The notes under the pieces: model-generated
The model's database searches: none
Seen by the model: the letters and a program-made list of their open reading frames with translations, nothing else
What the model was told of the DNA's origin: nothing
Translations under genes and position numbers: made by a program
Shown: piece by piece, positions 7,496 through 9,155 of the stretch
Layout: each line of letters begins with the position of its first letter
Numbering within the stretch: the first letter of the stretch is position 1
Assembly (NCBI GenBank): GCA_005240015.1
Contig: SBBV01000373.1
Location: 1 to 9,155 of the forward strand
Length of the DNA stretch: 9,155 nucleotides
Direction: 5' to 3'
From: Candidatus Odyssella thessalonicensis
GTDB taxonomy: Bacteria; Pseudomonadota; Alphaproteobacteria; Bin65

Positions 7496-7722
7496 AAGTT
7501 CACAGGAGCCGGGGAGAAGCAAGAAAGATTCACCACGAAGACACCAAGACACGAAGAAAGAGGGTTGCGCGCAAAGACGCGCGCGAAGGAAGGGGATGGC
7601 TTCTTCTTCGCGCCGCACTTGGGGCGCAACACCCTTCCTCTTCTTTCCTCGTGGTGTCTTCGGGTCTTGGTGTCTTCGCGGTGAATCTTGCTTCTCCCCG
7701 GCTCCCCGCCTCCTGTTCACTT
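7496..7722. repeat. Large inverted repeat between the two hydrolase genes
   Basis: The left arm (7496-7557) and right arm (7657-7722) are inverted copies. A perfect 16-bp core, GCCGGGGAGAAGCAAG (7508-7523), pairs with 7687-7702. A second block, 7528-7557 against 7657-7686, pairs at 28 of 30 positions. The left arm has a 4-bp insertion (AAAG) between them, and the right arm has extra bases near its outer end. Weaker similarity continues inward, leaving a loop of roughly 50-100 nt. Within the right arm TGGTGTCTTCG occurs twice, 16 bp apart (7652 and 7668). The TTCACC.CGAAGACACCAAGAC type of sequence is a dispersed repeat in many bacterial genomes. No transposase is present. Confidence 0.85.
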
Positions 7723-7725
7723 TCT

Positions 7726-8517
7726 TTACGCCGCCGCCCGCGCGAGCACGCGCGCGATGTGGCGCCGGATCGCGGCGAGCGTCGCCTCGCGCTGGTCGCG
7801 GTGCGGCGAATGGCGGCAATCCGGCAGCAGCACGATCTCGGCGCGGCCTTGGCTCCTCTCGCGGATCGAATCGAGCTGTTTGACCGTCCCGTATTCGTCT
7901 TGGACGCCCTGGATCGCCGTGATCGGGCAGCGCGCGCGCGCCACGTCGGCCTCGATGTTGAAGCCGCGGATGAAGGCCGGCAGCAGCCAGGTGCAGTTCC
8001 AGCTGTAGAACGCGCCGTCGACGTCGTCGTGGAAGCGCTCGAGCCTGGCGCGGAGATCGCTCTCCTCGTAGGCGACGCGCGCCCTGGCGATGCTGATCGT
8101 CGAGACCGTCTCGACGAACACATGCGCGGCCATGGTGATGACGCCGAGCGGCGCGGGACCGATGCCGCTGCCGGCCTGGATCAGCGCGATCGAGCCGCCG
8201 TCGCTGTGCCCCAGCAGGATCGGGCGCGCCACTTCGAGCTTGGCGAGCAGCTCGGGAAGAACCTCGCGCCCCTCCGCGGTCATGTAATCGATGGGCCGCG
8301 GCCCTTGCGCGATCGGCTCGGACTTGCCGTACCCCCAGCGGCTGTAGACGAGCACCGGGAAGCCGGTCGCCGCGTGCACGGCGGCCGGGAAATCGCGCCA
8401 CAGCGCCACCGAGCCGAGGCCCTCATGCAGCATGACGATCGCGGGCGCGCCGGCATCGCCGCGCGCCCCCGCCCACTCATATTCGAGCCTATGCCCGCCC
8501 GCGGTGACGAAGGCCAT
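7726..8517 (-). CDS. Alpha/beta hydrolase, 263 aa (paralogue 2)
   Basis: A serine hydrolase of the same subfamily as the 258-aa protein downstream; by eye well over half of the residues agree, including the first 15. The catalytic set is LHEGLGS (30-36), nucleophile elbow GHSDG with S106, acid in VQDEYG (D207) and base in CRHSPH (H236). There is no signal peptide, so it is probably cytoplasmic. The substrate is unknown. The stop codon TAA (7728-7726) is 3 bp from the large inverted repeat. The start lies 41 bp after the stop of the secreted-protein gene, so the two could share a transcript, though no convincing ribosome site is seen before this ATG. The pair of paralogues points to a tandem duplication followed by insertion or growth of the repeat between them. 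Confidence 0.93.
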   Translation of the reverse strand: MAFVTAGGHRLEYEWAGARGDAGAPAIVMLHEGLGSVALWRDFPAAVHAATGFPVLVYSRWGYGKSEPIAQGPRPIDYMTAEGREVLPELLAKLEVARPILLGHSDGGSIALIQAGSGIGPAPLGVITMAAHVFVETVSTISIARARVAYEESDLRARLERFHDDVDGAFYSWNCTWLLPAFIRGFNIEADVARARCPITAIQGVQDEYGTVKQLDSIRERSQGRAEIVLLPDCRHSPHRDQREATLAAIRRHIARVLARAAA

Positions 8518-8558
8518 GGATGCTTACAAAAGGCCGCCGCTTCAGCCTGTCGCGTCCA

Positions 8559-8996
8559 TCACGATTCGACGGCGCAGGTGGCCTCGGCCTTGTTGCCGTT
8601 GCCGCCCATCAAGAGCGTGAGCTTGCCGGCCTTGGTGAGCCGCATGCCGACCTTCTCGCCCTGGCCGCCCTTGCCGGCCTCGGTCATGCCGAAGCTGCGG
8701 ACATCGCCGCTCACCGTCTCCTCGACCACCTCGCCGAAGTCCTTCACCTCGCCGCCCTTCCGCACCGAGATCTTCTTGGTGGCGAAGTCAATCACGAGCA
8801 GCTCGCTCTTGTCGCGCGCGCTGGCGGGGCGCGTCTCGCATTTGTCGGCGGCGGTGCAGCGGGTGACGCTGTCGGGCGTGCACGCCACCTTCTTGACGGT
8901 GAGGAAGTCGGTCTGCGCGGCCGCCGGCTGCGGCAGTGCGAGCGCTGCGGCGACCGCGAATGCGGCGCCGAGAGCGGCGGTGAGAATGGGCTTCAT
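8559..8996 (-). CDS. Small exported protein of unknown function, 145 aa
   Basis: I do not recognise the family. The N-terminus (residues 1-28) is a clear signal peptide: Lys2, an Ala/Leu-rich core, and a probable cleavage site after AAA or AAAQ near 27-28. The mature part has about 117 residues with four cysteines (C39, C47, C53, C141), which could form two disulfides in the periplasm, and a lysine/glycine-rich, beta-strand-like pattern. The frame is open 21 codons further upstream, but the start at 8996 is chosen because AGAGGA lies 6 nt before it and because it puts the signal peptide at the very N-terminus. The C-terminus (GKLTL then AEATC) is repeated in the next gene upstream, so the two are paralogues in tandem, 59 bp apart. 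Confidence 0.88.
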   Translation of the reverse strand: MKPILTAALGAAFAVAAALALPQPAAAQTDFLTVKKVACTPDSVTRCTAADKCETRPASARDKSELLVIDFATKKISVRKGGEVKDFGEVVEETVSGDVRSFGMTEAGKGGQGEKVGMRLTKAGKLTLLMGGNGNKAEATCAVES

Positions 8997-9002
8997 CTGG
9001 GG

Positions 9003-9010
9003 TCCTCTCC
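9003..9010 (-). promoter_or_regulatory. Ribosome binding site that decides the start of the exported protein
   Basis: Minus-strand GGAGAGGA ends 6 nt before the ATG at 8996. No comparable site precedes the upstream in-frame ATG at 9059, which also lies across the stop of the preceding gene. Confidence 0.65.
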
Positions 9011-9055
9011 GGGTTGGCTCACTTCGATCGATTGTCGACCGGGCGCCTCGCCCGA

Positions 9056-9155
9056 TCACGGCTCGCCGACGCAGGTCGCTTCGGCGCGGCTCTTCTCGCC
9101 CTCGAGGAACAGCGTGAGCTTGCCGCCGCGCTCGAGCCTGGCCTTGACCTTGTCA
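9056..9155 (-). CDS. C-terminal end of a second small protein, paralogue of the 145-aa exported protein
   Basis: Only the last 32 residues and the TGA stop (9058-9056) are inside the window; the start is beyond the right edge. The residues read DKVKARLERGGKLTLFLEG, then EKSRAEATCVGEP. They align with the end of the 145-aa protein (KVGMRLTKAGKLTLLMGG, then NKAEATCAVES), including the last cysteine. Export is inferred from the paralogue only. Confidence 0.8.
   Translation of the reverse strand, partial: DKVKARLERGGKLTLFLEGEKSRAEATCVGEP

Noticed and set aside
7496..7722. Insertion sequence with terminal inverted repeats
   Set aside because: No transposase frame fits inside, no target-site duplication is evident, and the arms make up most of the element.
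6748..9117. Plus-strand open frame of 789 codons
   Set aside because: It runs antisense across two hydrolases, the inverted repeat and the exported-protein genes, and has no recognisable domain.

Overview
The window comes from a high-GC genome, most likely an alphaproteobacterium. Four things suggest this: the GAF/PAS sensor-kinase style, a perfect CtrA-type box (TTAA-N7-TTAAC) ahead of the kinase gene, palindromic GGGGTC/GACCCC repeats, and the type of the alpha/beta hydrolases. The genus cannot be read from the sequence. Every supported gene lies on the minus strand, so the order of transcription runs from the right edge to the left edge. Both ends of the window cut through genes.

Right edge to 8559: two consecutive genes encode related small proteins. 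Only the last 32 residues of the first are inside the window. The second is complete (145 aa) with a signal peptide and four cysteines; its function is unknown. From 8517 to 5621 there are three hydrolase genes. Two are paralogous alpha/beta hydrolases of 263 and 258 aa, separated by a 270-bp gap that is nearly filled by a large inverted repeat. The third is a 353-aa metallo-beta-lactamase-fold hydrolase that overlaps the second alpha/beta hydrolase by the 4-bp ATGA and is probably translationally coupled to it. Its stop codon forms the edge of one of two palindromic repeats in opposite orientation.

From 5411 to the left edge there is one uninterrupted frame of 1803 codons that does not end in the window. 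It encodes a soluble signalling protein with one N-terminal GAF domain and, by my reading, 13 consecutive PAS domains. The frame breaks off right after a segment (SQRLEA) that in related proteins leads directly into the H-box of a histidine kinase. The likely full product is therefore a giant cytoplasmic hybrid or plain sensor kinase, but no catalytic domain is visible here. A very long open frame on the plus strand over the same DNA is an antisense shadow of this gene.

How the genes work together: the two alpha/beta hydrolases and the MBL hydrolase look like a small catabolic or detoxification group of unknown substrate. The sensor gene is separated from them by 209 bp containing the repeats and the CtrA-type box, so it is probably a separate transcription unit. 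The most interesting items are the 13-PAS array with visible internal duplication, the CtrA-type site in front of it, and the two unrelated repeat families placed exactly at gene ends.
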